From NCBI GenBank assembly GCA_026388615.1, contig JAPLJL010000164.1, positions 1 to 6,291 of the forward strand: DNA of 6,291 nt. The letters run 5' to 3'. The DNA is from Pseudomonadota bacterium (lineage in GTDB: Bacteria; Desulfobacterota; JAPLJL01). A program made the position numbers and the translations under genes. The notes under the pieces are model-generated. The model did no database searches, was not told the origin of the DNA, and saw nothing but the letters and a program-made list of their open reading frames with translations. Numbering within the stretch: the first letter of the stretch is position 1; every line of letters begins with the position of its first letter. Below are positions 5,705-6,291 of the stretch, piece by piece.

Positions 5705-6291
5705 CTACGCCGCGACCGCGCTGGGCACGTTTTTGCTCCGGGCGATGTTTTTTATATCGCTTTCCCGGAGCAGTGATAAAAAACGGAAACTGGCCTGGAC
5801 CGGGGTTTTGGGGTTTTCCACCAAAGCCTTTTTCACCGCGTAACTCTTGGTCCAATCCTTGTTGCTGGCGACCATCCTCAGCACCTCGTCCGCTACGCCC
5901 CGCATCTGCGCGATTTTCACGATTTCATCATCCTGCACCTTCGGGCTTTTCACCACCGAAGCGGAAACCATCTTGTTGGAATCCCGAATCAGGATCGTGC
6001 GGGCTTCCTTATTCCCGAGCAGGGCCAGCTTGATTTTTTCCGAAACCGACATCAGGAGAATCCTGACGGAGAGACTTTTTCTTTCTTCCTCGGTCACCTC
6101 GCGCTGGCTTTCCTCGGTCAGTTCCTGGGGGAGCTTGATCTTGCCGAGCTCTTCGGTCAGCTCGATCATATCTTTCCACTCGCCCTCCACCCCTACCACC
6201 CCGGACTGACCCGGAGCCAAGCCGGGGGGCGTGGGCACCGCCGGCGCGGTCGGGGTTACCTCCGGGGCCGCGACCGTTTCCGCGGCCAGGG
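5705..6291 (-). CDS. HEAT/LRV-like helical repeat protein, C-terminal part (5' end beyond window)
   Basis: The frame is open from the right window edge (first full codon 6289-6287) to TAG at 5707-5705, giving 194 visible residues. A GTG at 6238 could look like a start, but upstream codons continue without a stop as a Pro/Ala/Thr-rich linker (ETVAAPEVTPTAPAVPTPPG), so the gene is taken as truncated. After the linker comes an acidic segment (ELTEELGKIKLPQELTEES) and then about 120 residues of short helical units with recurring turns: GNKEARTILIRD, VVKSPKVQDDEIVKIA, VASNKDW, ALVENPKTP and LRESDIKNIARSKNVPSAV. The SPK/NPKTP/KNVP turns at roughly 30-residue spacing resemble HEAT or leucine-rich-variant repeats, usually protein-binding scaffolds. 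It ends 75 nt before the MglA-like gene, suggesting an operon and perhaps a physical partnership. No catalytic motif is visible and I cannot assign a specific function. Confidence 0.75.
   Translation of the reverse strand, partial: LAAETVAAPEVTPTAPAVPTPPGLAPGQSGVVGVEGEWKDMIELTEELGKIKLPQELTEESQREVTEEERKSLSVRILLMSVSEKIKLALLGNKEARTILIRDSNKMVSASVVKSPKVQDDEIVKIAQMRGVADEVLRMVASNKDWTKSYAVKKALVENPKTPVQASFRFLSLLRESDIKNIARSKNVPSAVAA

Noticed and set aside
4718..5776. 352-codon plus-strand frame antisense to the GTPase gene
   Set aside because: Shadow of a gene with all MglA motifs; the Gly/Arg-rich run is just the reverse of the Pro/Ala linker.
5634..5855. Small minus-strand frame overlapping the helical-repeat gene end
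   Set aside because: It overlaps a better-supported frame, and its composition is arginine/glycine-rich without motifs.
1..6291. CRISPR array, prophage or complete insertion sequence
   Set aside because: There are no regularly spaced direct repeats, no transposase, integrase or phage structural frames on either strand.

Overview
The window is a GC-rich bacterial segment (by eye clearly above 50% G+C inside genes, with AT-rich gaps). It carries five minus-strand genes read from the right edge towards the left, plus the 3' end of one plus-strand gene that converges on them. The content points to a Gram-negative, probably environmental bacterium: an MglA-type Ras-like GTPase, a periplasmic M23 peptidase next to xseA, a membrane-anchored transglutaminase-like protein and a likely patatin-like phospholipase. 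A Desulfobacterota/Myxococcota-like lineage or an uncultured candidate phylum would fit, but no marker gene here fixes the taxonomy.

Layout. 1-317 (+): C-terminal end of a probable patatin-like phospholipase. 318-724: a 407-nt gap between convergent genes, dominated by a 59-bp perfect inverted repeat around a 129-nt structured spacer, then a GC-rich hairpin bracketed by CTATGC repeats. 725-2254 (-): transglutaminase-like protein with one N-terminal membrane helix; its start is set by a strong Shine-Dalgarno at 2263-2270, so an upstream in-frame GTG at 2344 is rejected. 2255-2484: a 230-nt gap with at least five inverted repeats, some mutually exclusive. 2485-3369 (-): M23 metallopeptidase whose GTG start overlaps the xseA stop by 4 nt. 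3366-4586 (-): xseA, exonuclease VII large subunit. 4587-4744: AT-rich spacer with degenerate repeats. 4745-5629 (-): MglA-like GTPase fused through a Pro/Ala linker to a short C-terminal beta-rich segment. 5705-6291 (-): C-terminal part of a HEAT/LRV-like helical repeat protein, running off the window.

How the genes relate. xseA and the M23 gene are almost certainly translationally coupled. The helical-repeat gene and the GTPase gene are 75 nt apart and probably co-transcribed, so a functional link (scaffold or effector plus polarity/motility GTPase) is reasonable but unproven. The M23 peptidase and the transglutaminase-like protein both look envelope-located. No xseB is visible beside xseA.

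I see no clear new multi-gene system. The parts most worth a second look are the long inverted-repeat element at 414-660, the multi-hairpin gap at 2275-2479, and the C-terminal extension of the GTPase together with its helical-repeat neighbour.
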